Below, piece by piece: positions 10,418-17,670 of a DNA stretch of 64,000 nt. A program made the translations under genes and the position numbers. Origin of the DNA: Pseudomonadota bacterium (GTDB taxonomy: Bacteria; Myxococcota_A; Polyangia; GCA-2747355); assembly GCA_016711215.1 (NCBI GenBank), contig JADJTL010000005.1, positions 1 to 64,000 on the forward strand, given 5' to 3'. The notes under the pieces were generated by a model that saw only the letters and a list, made by a program, of their open reading frames with translations, made no database searches and had not been told where the DNA came from. The stretch's first letter is position 1, and the number at the start of each line of letters is the position of its first letter.

Positions 10418-11250
10418 CTATGAGCAAGGCGTTGGCGCGCGTCGCAACAACACGTAGGTCGCCCCGAGGCCGCCGTCGCGCCCTTGCGCGCTGCAGAAGG
10501 CCATCGTGCAGGCCCCGAGGGTCCCCTGCAGCAGCCAGGTCTTGAGCTCCTCCTTGAGCACGGGCCACCCGTCGAGCGAGTGCAATCCGCGCCCGTGAAC
10601 GAGAAGGACGCAGCGCAGGCCGCGCCGGCGGCTCGCCAGCACGAAGCGTTCGACCCGATCCTTGGCCTCCTGGCGCGTCGCGCCGTGCAGATCGAGGCGG
10701 CCTTCGACCGGCACCTCACCGCGGCGCAGGCGGCGCAGCCAGCGCGGGTCGATCCCCGCCGCGCTGCCCTCGATCGCGTGCGCCTCGAGGGCAGCGGCGC
10801 CCTCACCGTGGCCGGGGCCGAGGGCCTCGGGCCTGGCCACAGCGGAGGGCAGGACCCGCGCCGCGGGGCCCGCGAACCCCTCGCGCGAGGGCCGCGCGCT
10901 TGGCCGCCGCGGGACCGTGGCGGCGGCTGGCTGCCGTACGACATCGGCCACCGCCTGGGCGAAGAGCCCCAGTGAGAACTCGCGTGAGTTCTCGCGTGAG
11001 TTCTCGCGTGAGTTCTCGCGTGAGTTCTCGTGTGAGTCTCGCGCGCGCCGCGCGAGGGCCTCGCGGCGGCAGTCCGCGCCGCGGAGGCCTCGTCCACCGC
11101 CGAACTGGGGATGCTGGTCTCCGCGGAGGGCGCGAGCGTCGTGGAAGCCGCCGGAGGCCCGACCGCTGGCGACTCGGTCCGCCTCTCGCCAAGGCGCACC
11201 TTGCCCAGCTCCTGAAACGATCGCAGTGGCTCTGAGCGCTTGCGCTGCAC
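10418..11250 (-). CDS. Smr-domain protein, frameshifted inside a 12-nt repeat
   Basis: The C-terminal 100 residues are an Smr domain (RLDLHGATRQEAKDRVERF, then VLLVHGRGLHS), a DNA/RNA nuclease-like fold as in MutS2 and ribosome-rescue SmrB. The plausible N-terminus (MQRKRSEPLRSFQELGKVRL, start 11250) is in a different frame from the Smr domain. A repeat tract at 10984-11042 lies between them. Its first copy on the coding strand reads CGCGAGACTCAC instead of CGCGAGAACTCAC. Restoring that single A joins the frames and gives GARENSHENSRENSREN..., about 277 residues in all. The alternative N-terminus in the Smr frame (upstream to 11338) looks like out-of-frame sequence. The lesion may be replication slippage or a sequence error. 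Confidence 0.7.
10984..11042 (-). repeat. 12-nt tandem repeat with one 11-nt copy
   Basis: On the plus strand four 12-nt units (gtgagttctcgc, the fourth ending gt) are followed by an 11-nt unit lacking one t near 11037. On the coding (minus) strand the repeat encodes (S)RENSREN, and the short unit throws the Smr gene out of frame. Confidence 0.9.
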
Positions 11251-11475
11251 GACCGCCGCCCCCCCGAAACCCGACCACCACTACGGTGCCACGCGTGCGC
11301 ACCGGCGGCCAACTCGACGCGACCTGAGCGCGCGCCACCTGCCGACGCAGGCGCCGCAGGTCGCTCGCCTCGGGGCCAGCGCAAGCGCCCCGCCGAGCCC
11401 CGGCCGCCAGCGATCTTCGACCCTCGGCTGCGAAGGGGGCTTGCTTGCTGGCGCGAGGTTGCCTAACGTCGCCTG

Positions 11476-12015
11476 ATGAATCCGGCCGCTATCTGCACCA
11501 CCTACTTCGATGTCGCTCGCCTCACCGCGTTGATCGGCGAGCTCTCCGTCCCGCAGCTCAAGGCCGTGCTCAAGGGCGGGGGCATCAAGGGCAAGACCAG
11601 CGCCACCCTGGTCAGTCCAAGCCGCCGCCGCGCCCAATGGGGGCAGCAGGCGATCAGGGCGATCAGCGCGGGCAACGACGCGCTGGCGACCGAGCTGCTG
11701 CAGCAGTTCCTGCTGCACCACCGCCGGCAGATCCTGATCGACTACCTCGATGCGCTGGAGGTCAAACACAGCGCTGGCGAGACCGATGTCAGCTTTCTTG
11801 GCGCGGTGCCCGGCGAGCGGGTGCGTGCGTGCGCGGCGACCCTGCTGGCGCAGCACGACCCGGCCGAAACGGCAGCCTATCTGAGCTACATCGCCTTCCA
11901 GCAGGAGGCGACCGTCTTCGAGGGCTGGGCACCGCTGCTCCGCGCCGCGACGCCTGCCGACGCCCCCCACCTTGCCGAGGCCCCGGAACGGGCCGAGCAG
12001 GCCCAATCCGGCTGA
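11476..12015 (+). CDS. Conserved-looking hypothetical protein
   Basis: A 179-residue, probably cytoplasmic helical protein that I do not recognise. It begins MNPAAICTTYFDVARLTALI and has balanced composition and strong third-position GC bias, which support real coding. A Lys/Gly-rich stretch (LKGGGIKGKTSATLVSPSRR) at about residues 36-55 could be a nucleic-acid contact or loop. The rest is predicted helix (LLQQFLLHHRRQILIDYLDA). No signal peptide or membrane segment. It converges on the diadenylate cyclase gene with 83 bp between them. Confidence 0.6.
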   Translation: MNPAAICTTYFDVARLTALIGELSVPQLKAVLKGGGIKGKTSATLVSPSRRRAQWGQQAIRAISAGNDALATELLQQFLLHHRRQILIDYLDALEVKHSAGETDVSFLGAVPGERVRACAATLLAQHDPAETAAYLSYIAFQQEATVFEGWAPLLRAATPADAPHLAEAPERAEQAQSG

Positions 12016-12031
12016 TTGCCCGGCTGATTGC
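12008..12031. repeat. 12-bp tandem duplication over a stop codon
   Basis: Two exact copies of ccggctgattgc lie head to tail. The first contains the TGA stop of the preceding plus-strand gene (12013-12015). Confidence 0.85.
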
Positions 12032-12098
12032 TTCTGCACGCGCTCGCTGCGCGTGCGGGCCACGCGGCACGGGCCGCCGCGCGCGGGTCGATCGCGCC

Positions 12099-13175
12099 TC
12101 AGACCCGCCGTGGCGGCACCTCGCGCTGGCGAGGATCCTTGCTCCGCGCCTCCTTGCCGCGCTCGGCCGCCGCCGAATCGCCGCCCTCGCCGGCCGCCGC
12201 CGATCGGTCGAGCAGGCCGGCGCCGACCGCCAGCTCGTCGCCTCCGGAGGGATTCGCCGCGATCGGTGCCCCACTGCGTCGGGCACGCTGCTCCGGGTGG
12301 ATCTCGAGCACGCAGCGCCCTTCCTGAAAGATCCGCGAGACGCCCGAGGTCTCGGAGACGGCGATGGCGATCGATTCAGTGTCCTGCGAGATGCCGGCCG
12401 CCGCCATATGACGCGCGCCAAGCCCGAGCGGGAGCGAGACCTGCTTGTCCTTGATCTCTTCGAACTTGAGGTAGCGCCCCGCCGAAAGCACCACGCCGTC
12501 CTCGCGGATGATGAAGGCCCCGTCGAGCACGGCGAAGTTCTTGATCGCGTCACGCACCTTGGGATTGAGGATGTTCTTCTCGGACTCGGAGTAGCCCTGG
12601 AAGGGGTTGAGCGTCAGCTGCCGCGACTTCTCGAGCACGGCCGCCGTGTCGCCGACGACGAGAATCGTGCCGAGCGGGTGGCCCTCCCAGCCGTCGCGGG
12701 CGATCTCCACCGCCAGGTCGATCACCGACTCGAGGATCGTCGACGGAATGCGGTCGGTGCCGACCACGCCGAAGCCCGTGTCCACGCTCTGCGAGTCGTC
12801 GCCGCCGATGGTCACGACCATCAAGGTGTCGGGGTAGGCGGCCGGACCGCGCCCCATGATGCCGAGCACCACCTCGCCGTCCTTGAAGACCCCCTTGGCG
12901 ATGCCGCCCACCAGCGCGATCTTGAAGCGCTCCTGGCGTGGGATGTCGTAGGTCGGCATCGGCAGGGTATCGACGCCCATCGCCTCGACGACCTGCCGCT
13001 GCGCGTCGCTGGTCACCGCTTGCACCAGCTTGCGCCGCGCGGCCGATTTGGGGCGCACCAGCTCCTCGGGCAAGGGGAGATCGCCGATATAGAGCAGGTG
13101 TCGGAATTCGGTCTTGCCCGCGAGGGTGGCAGCAGCGCGCAGAAACTCGATCTGAACCGGTGTGATGATCTCCAT
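12099..13175 (-). CDS. DisA_N-type diadenylate cyclase (c-di-AMP synthase) with long N-terminal domain
   Basis: 358 residues from ATG 13175 (MEIITPVQIEFLRAA). The C-terminal half is a DAC domain: NFAVLDGAFIIREDGVV carries the DGA motif, and LGLGARHMAAAGIS aligns with the usual RHR motif, reading RHM here. IAIAVSETSGVSRIF follows. DAC enzymes join two ATP into c-di-AMP. The N-terminal 200 residues (containing LLYIGDLPLPEEL and TLMVVTIGGDDSQSVDTGFG) are not the CdaA membrane region or the DisA HhH domain, and probably sense or regulate. A charged, disordered tail of about 55 residues follows. It starts 4 nt after the PrkA stop codon, so the two are in one operon. The RHM variation leaves activity to be tested. 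Confidence 0.8.
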   Translation of the reverse strand: MEIITPVQIEFLRAAATLAGKTEFRHLLYIGDLPLPEELVRPKSAARRKLVQAVTSDAQRQVVEAMGVDTLPMPTYDIPRQERFKIALVGGIAKGVFKDGEVVLGIMGRGPAAYPDTLMVVTIGGDDSQSVDTGFGVVGTDRIPSTILESVIDLAVEIARDGWEGHPLGTILVVGDTAAVLEKSRQLTLNPFQGYSESEKNILNPKVRDAIKNFAVLDGAFIIREDGVVLSAGRYLKFEEIKDKQVSLPLGLGARHMAAAGISQDTESIAIAVSETSGVSRIFQEGRCVLEIHPEQRARRSGAPIAANPSGGDELAVGAGLLDRSAAAGEGGDSAAAERGKEARSKDPRQREVPPRRV

Positions 13176-13179
13176 CGCC

Positions 13180-15465
13180 TCAATCCGCGTAACGGCCGCG
13201 AGCCAGCCGCAGCAGGGCCTCGCGCGCGCAGGGCTCGGCGTAGCCGAACTGACGCTCGAGGCGTTCAACGAGCGCACGAGCTCGCGCGAGCTCCTCCGCC
13301 GAGAGCCCCGCCTGCTCCCCGGCCAGTAGGCGCAGGGCATGATCGAGCAGGTGGCGCACGCGGGCGTGCTGATCCTCGTAGTAGCGCTCGCGCAAGCGGC
13401 TCAGCTGCCGCGGAAAGACCTCGGCATACTCCGGCCGTCGATCGGGGTGATCGAGCGCCCAAGCGCCAATGCGCGCGATCAGCCCCTGGCGGAACCCCTC
13501 GGCGTCGGCCTCCACGCCGAGCGTGCGCTCGACCTCGGCGAGCAGTCTGAAGTCCGGATCCTCCGCTGCGCCGGTGACGGGATTGGTGACCTTTTCCTTG
13601 CGCACGTGGTGCGTGACGTGGGTCAGGTAGCGGGCCAGCAGCTCGCTGTGCTGCGATTCCTCGACCAGGCCCGTGGCCGCATGCAGCTCGTCGTCGAAGC
13701 GATCGAGGCACCACTGGCGCACGATCTCCGCGAAGCTGCCGTGGCTGGCGTAACCCTCCGGCTGCGGCTCTTGGCGCAGGAACTCGTAGACCGCCGTCTC
13801 CGCCGCTAGCTGCTCGAGCTGCTGCAGCACGGCCTCCGGGCCGAGGCAGGCGTGCTGCGGGTCCTGCGCCGCGTTCATCAACGCCGTCTTGACCTCGCGC
13901 GCCGAGGCCCCCGTGCGCCCCTCGTAGTGCGGCGCCGACGCGCCCTCGCGCCACAGCGCCTCGACGTGTGCCCGCAGCGTCTTGCCTTGCTCTTCGCTCA
14001 GGCCGGGCGGCGTCGCGCCGTCCGCATAGAGCAGCGCCTTGTCGCGCGGCGTGAGCTTAGCGATCAGCGCGCGCAGCGGCTCGGCAAAGTGCTGCGGATC
14101 GGGCCGCTTCAGGCGCGTCAGGACGGCCCAAAGGGCGGCCGCCTCGCTGACATGCGGCGCCGCCGGCTTGCCCGGTTGCGCCTCCCGCAGGTGCAGCTCG
14201 TAGATCTCCTGCTCGCGACGGAAGTCGAGCAGGTAGGGGACACGGACGAGCTCGAAGCGGGCCTTGAAGGACATCCACTCGGGGCTCTCCATCAGCGCGC
14301 GCAGGTGACTCTCGTTGGCGCTGCCGATGAAGACGAGGTCGACGAAGAGCGTCACCTGCGCCAGCGGCACCTGTCCGCTCTCGACGGCCGCCAGCAGATA
14401 CTTGAAGGCCTCGATCGGCCGCTTGAAGAGGTCAGCGAAGTCGATCAGCCCACGGTTGGCGCGCACCAGCTCGCCGTCGGCCTCGTAGAGCGCCACGCTT
14501 TGCAGCGCCGAGGGCAAGGCGCTCAGGCTGCGGTCGCCCGTGACCTGCCGCAGCGTCGCGTCGACGGCCATCTGCGGCTCGACGCGCGCCGTGCCGATGC
14601 GGTAGCGCCGCGAGACGTAGAGGCGCTGCACCTGGACATGCCTCAGCACGCGCAGGAAGTCGCCCTCGTAGGCCGCGAGCAGCGCCTCGTAGACCTGCTT
14701 GCACTTGAAGCAGAGGTCACCCTTGGTCAGGTAATCGCCGAGCGCCAGGCCATCGACCCCGCCCGCACCGGCGCCGGGGGCGAGTAACTCAGCGCGTCGA
14801 GCCGCGGGGATCAGCAAGAGCGGATGATCGTGGGCGTCGCAGTGAATGCGCGCGTCGATCGCCGTGTCATCGAGGTGAGCGTAGCTCTTCAGCCGCGGCG
14901 TGTCGCGCTCGGCGGCGCCGCCAAAGCCGATACCAGCACGCTCGATGGCCTGCGTCGGAAAGACCCAGCTGAAGCAGTAGAGAGCCCCCTCATCGAGGCT
15001 GCTGTAGTGCTCCATCGCCCGCGCGAGCAGGTCGATGGCGGTCGACTTGGCGCTGCCGTTGGGCCCGTGGAGCAGGATGAAGCGGTCGATGCGCCCCTGG
15101 CGGACGAAGTTGCGCAAGACGCGATAGAGGTCGTTCTGCACCGACTCCTGGCCGACCAACCGTCCCCGGCCCTCGTCCCAGGGGGCGTCGAAGAGCCGAA
15201 AGCGCTGCTGCTTCCCGAGCGGCGAGCTGACGCTCGCGGTGCCGTAATGGTCGAACATGTCGCAGAGGTACTGCGCCGCCCCGCGCAGGTGGACGCCCGG
15301 CGCTCGCGCGACGAGCTCGAGGTACTCCGCGAAGGAGAGCAGCCGCTTGTTGGCCGAGAAGTCGTCGCTGACCGCAGCGCCGATCGCCTGCAGGCGCTCG
15401 GCGACGTCGAGGCTCTGCGTCGCCGCGGCGGGCGCGGCGGGTTCGGCCTCGCGCGAGCGACTCAC
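13180..15465 (-). CDS. prkA: PrkA-family AAA+ serine protein kinase
   Basis: 761 residues from GTG 15465, overlapping the previous stop as GTGA. An ATG at 15510 would add 15 residues but overlap the upstream gene more. PrkA hallmarks: an N-terminal segment with SFAEYLELV and YLCDMFDHYG, the Walker A ILLHGPNGSAKSTAIDLL (about residue 138), EGALYCFSWVFPTQ, FVDLVFIGSANESHL, and the RFELVRVPYLLDFRREQEIY region. PrkA proteins act in stress and sporulation control in Bacillus and enterics, usually beside yeaH/spoVR. Here the partner genes are a diadenylate cyclase and a lipoprotein. The length slightly exceeds the common 640-700 residues. Confidence 0.88.
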   Translation of the reverse strand: MSRSREAEPAAPAAATQSLDVAERLQAIGAAVSDDFSANKRLLSFAEYLELVARAPGVHLRGAAQYLCDMFDHYGTASVSSPLGKQQRFRLFDAPWDEGRGRLVGQESVQNDLYRVLRNFVRQGRIDRFILLHGPNGSAKSTAIDLLARAMEHYSSLDEGALYCFSWVFPTQAIERAGIGFGGAAERDTPRLKSYAHLDDTAIDARIHCDAHDHPLLLIPAARRAELLAPGAGAGGVDGLALGDYLTKGDLCFKCKQVYEALLAAYEGDFLRVLRHVQVQRLYVSRRYRIGTARVEPQMAVDATLRQVTGDRSLSALPSALQSVALYEADGELVRANRGLIDFADLFKRPIEAFKYLLAAVESGQVPLAQVTLFVDLVFIGSANESHLRALMESPEWMSFKARFELVRVPYLLDFRREQEIYELHLREAQPGKPAAPHVSEAAALWAVLTRLKRPDPQHFAEPLRALIAKLTPRDKALLYADGATPPGLSEEQGKTLRAHVEALWREGASAPHYEGRTGASAREVKTALMNAAQDPQHACLGPEAVLQQLEQLAAETAVYEFLRQEPQPEGYASHGSFAEIVRQWCLDRFDDELHAATGLVEESQHSELLARYLTHVTHHVRKEKVTNPVTGAAEDPDFRLLAEVERTLGVEADAEGFRQGLIARIGAWALDHPDRRPEYAEVFPRQLSRLRERYYEDQHARVRHLLDHALRLLAGEQAGLSAEELARARALVERLERQFGYAEPCAREALLRLARGRYAD

Positions 15466-16025
15466 TTGGCGCTCGCCCGCCAGCGGACCGCCTCGGTGGC
15501 CAGCTCGCACTGGCTATCGGTGCAGACGCTGAAGCGCAGCTCGCCCGCGAGCGGATACTCTCCCGCTGCCGGCAGCGTGAAGCTGGGCCGCAGCAGCAGC
15601 TCCTTGACCGTGAAGGTCGCCGCGTCGCCGGGCCCCATCCGGAGCTCCGCCGGCGCAATGGGCGCGGGCGCCCGCACCACGAGCCTGACGGGGTACTCGA
15701 GGTTGATCTTGTAGGGCGGCAGCGGCGTCACCGACACGGTGGCGGTGGCCTTTTCGCCCGGCGCGACGGCCGTCGGTGCGACCAGTTCGATCCGGTAGAG
15801 CCGGGCCTCGGCGGTGCGCGGGCTGCCCGCCTGCGGTGGCGCGGCCCGCGGGGCCCCGGCCGACGCGGCGCGCGCCGTGCTCGAGGTCGGCGGCGCGGGT
15901 GGCACGGGGTCGCGACACGCGCCCACCGCGATCAGCAGTGCCACCGCGATCGACGCGATCGACGCGATCGACTGTGCAGCCACGATCGACTGTGCCAGCC
16001 ACCCTGTAGCCCGCGCCTTCCGCAC
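15462..16025 (-). CDS. Putative lipoprotein with DsbD-N-like beta domain
   Basis: 187 residues. A signal sequence (AQSIVAAQSIASIASIAVAL, then LIAVGAC) ends in a lipobox with Cys near residue 37. The mature region is beta-rich (VAPGEKATATVSVTPLPPYK, later LRFSVCTDSQCELATEAVRW). The latter resembles the end of DsbD-type N-terminal domains, including a Cys pair (CX4C) that could be redox-active. It is the first gene of the lipoprotein/prkA/diadenylate-cyclase operon (GTGA overlap with prkA). Three tandem copies of gcgatcgac (15946-15972) encode the SIASIASIA part of its signal core. Confidence 0.6.
   Translation of the reverse strand: MRKARATGWLAQSIVAAQSIASIASIAVALLIAVGACRDPVPPAPPTSSTARAASAGAPRAAPPQAGSPRTAEARLYRIELVAPTAVAPGEKATATVSVTPLPPYKINLEYPVRLVVRAPAPIAPAELRMGPGDAATFTVKELLLRPSFTLPAAGEYPLAGELRFSVCTDSQCELATEAVRWRASAK
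15946..15972 (-). repeat. 9-nt tandem repeat (3 copies) in a signal peptide
   Basis: Three exact gcgatcgac units, coding Ser-Ile-Ala repeats in the hydrophobic core of the lipoprotein signal sequence. An imperfect 18-19-nt repeat of cgatcgactgtg(c)agcca lies immediately beside it. Confidence 0.85.
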
Positions 16026-16166
16026 GTTTACCCCCTTGTTCGCCGGTGCCGCAGGTTACCACGAGGCACCGCGCTGACCAACGGCGATGCGCGCGGAGCG
16101 CAGGGCCCAAGGCTGCGCGCCGACCCATCGCGAACAGCGCTCCAGGTGCCGGCCGGGGCGCCGTCA

Positions 16167-16195
16167 TTGCCCACCCCGAGCGCCGCCGCTACATT
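16167..16195 (+). promoter_or_regulatory. Candidate sigma70-type promoter for Ser/Thr kinase gene
   Basis: TTGCCC (16167-16172), a 17-nt spacer and TACATT (16190-16195) lie 35 nt before the ATG of the kinase. Each hexamer matches the consensus at four positions and the spacing is ideal. This divergent region of 204 bp also has to hold the promoter of the minus-strand lipoprotein operon, for which I saw no clear match. Confidence 0.4.
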
Positions 16196-16229
16196 AGGTA
16201 GCGTCTCGCCAGGGGCGCGCCTCGAATCA

Positions 16230-17558
16230 ATGCAATTCTCGCAACAGCTCGGCCGCTACCATGTGCTCGACCGTATCGCCTACGGCGGCATGGCGGAGAT
16301 CTTCCGCGGCAAGACCTTCGACCGCGAGGGGCGCGAGCATTTGGTGGCGATCAAGCGCCTCTTCCGGTCACTCGGCGAGGACGACGCCTTCTTGCAGATG
16401 CTGATCGACGAGGCCCGCATCGCCAGCGTGCTCAATCACCCGAACATCGCGCAGATCTACGAGTTCGCCCGCTGCGAGGACGAGTACTTCCTGGCGATGG
16501 AGTACGTCGACGGCAAGGATCTCCGCGCGCTGATCGACGTCGCTCGCAGCCGTGGTCTGAGCGTGCCGGTCGAGCACCTCGCGCTGATCGTCAGCGAGGC
16601 CTTGGATGGGCTGCACTACGCCCATGAGCAGGTCGACGCCGACGGCCAGTCGCTCGACATCGTGCATCGTGACGTCAGCCCCTCCAACGTCCTCGTCTCC
16701 TACGCGGGCGCGGTGAAGCTCTGCGACTTCGGCATCGCCAAGGCCACGCTCTCCCACGTGCAGACGCGCGCTGGCGTGATCAAGGGCAAGATCCGCTACA
16801 TGAGCCCGGAGCAGACGCGTGGGCTGCCGCTCGACCGCCGCAGCGACGTCTTCAGCATGGGCGCGGTCTTCTATGAGCTCCTGACGCAGCGGCCGGCCTT
16901 CGAGGCGGAGAGCGACATGGGGCTGATCGTGCGCGTACGCGAGGCCCGCTTCGAGAAGCCGACGCGGCATAACCCCGACCTTCCCCGTCCGGTGCTGCGC
17001 ATCCTTCAGCGCGCGCTGGCGCGCAGTCCGGAGGCGCGCTTCGCCACCGCGGCGCAGTTCGCCGACGAGCTGCGCGCCTATCTCGCCCGGGCGCATCCGC
17101 GCTATACGCGCGAGCGCCTAGCGGCGCTGATGTCGGAGCTCTTCGCCCGCGAGATCGCCGAGAGCCAGCGTCGCCTGCAGGAGTTCGTGATCGGCCAAGC
17201 CGATCCCGCGGCGGTCGGCGACGATCTGCTGGGCATCCCGAGCCAGGCGCATACGCTCTTCACGCCAGTCTCGCGCGTCGAATCGGCGACGGAGCGACGC
17301 GCGCCACAGAGCCTCGCACCGGCAGCCGGTCCGGGCCCCGACACCGATCCTCAGCGCGCCCTGCCGCCACGGGACGAGCTGCACAGCGCGCCGACGCAGC
17401 TCCTCGACCTCGGTGAGCCGGGGCGCGGCGCCCGCGCGCTGCACGAGGCCCCGACGCTGCTGCTGCACCTGCTGAACGCAGCCGACGACGATCCGGAGGC
17501 GAGCGCCGACGAGGCCTCCCGGGCCCCGGCAGCCGGGCCGCGCAACGGCCGCCGATAG
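16230..17558 (+). CDS. Eukaryotic-like Ser/Thr protein kinase
   Basis: 442 residues from ATG 16230; an upstream in-frame start at 16146 seems too early. Kinase subdomains: RYHVLDRIAYGGMAEIF (Gly loop, first Gly replaced by Ala, common in myxobacteria), VAIKRLF (Lys), IVHRDVSPSNVLVS (catalytic loop), LCDFGIAKATLS (DFG), YMSPEQTRGL and RRSDVFSMGAVFYELL. Residues about 290-440 form a non-conserved, Pro/Ala-rich tail without a transmembrane segment, so the kinase is likely cytoplasmic. It is monocistronic, convergent with addA. Confidence 0.92.
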   Translation: MQFSQQLGRYHVLDRIAYGGMAEIFRGKTFDREGREHLVAIKRLFRSLGEDDAFLQMLIDEARIASVLNHPNIAQIYEFARCEDEYFLAMEYVDGKDLRALIDVARSRGLSVPVEHLALIVSEALDGLHYAHEQVDADGQSLDIVHRDVSPSNVLVSYAGAVKLCDFGIAKATLSHVQTRAGVIKGKIRYMSPEQTRGLPLDRRSDVFSMGAVFYELLTQRPAFEAESDMGLIVRVREARFEKPTRHNPDLPRPVLRILQRALARSPEARFATAAQFADELRAYLARAHPRYTRERLAALMSELFAREIAESQRRLQEFVIGQADPAAVGDDLLGIPSQAHTLFTPVSRVESATERRAPQSLAPAAGPGPDTDPQRALPPRDELHSAPTQLLDLGEPGRGARALHEAPTLLLHLLNAADDDPEASADEASRAPAAGPRNGRR

Positions 17559-17570
17559 CCGCCGATAGCC
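17551..17570. repeat. 10-bp tandem duplication over a stop codon
   Basis: Two copies of gccgatagcc, the first containing the TAG stop of the kinase gene. A GCC/GCCGCC run follows. Confidence 0.8.
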
Positions 17571-17670
17571 GCCGCCGCCGATTACCGCCGGCGCAGGGGC
17601 TCCAGGGGCAGCCGGCGCGCGCTCGTACGTGCGCTGCCCTGCGCCGACCCCCGCGCCCTATGATCCCGCC

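Noticed and set aside
10420..11338. N-terminal extension of the Smr frame up to 11338
   Set aside because: The peptide before the repeat looks out of frame; the neighbouring frame (start 11250) is a more natural N-terminus, joined by a one-base correction.
11445..13550. Plus-strand 701-codon frame across the diadenylate cyclase gene
   Set aside because: Antisense to a gene with clear DAC motifs; no ribosome site or recognisable domain.
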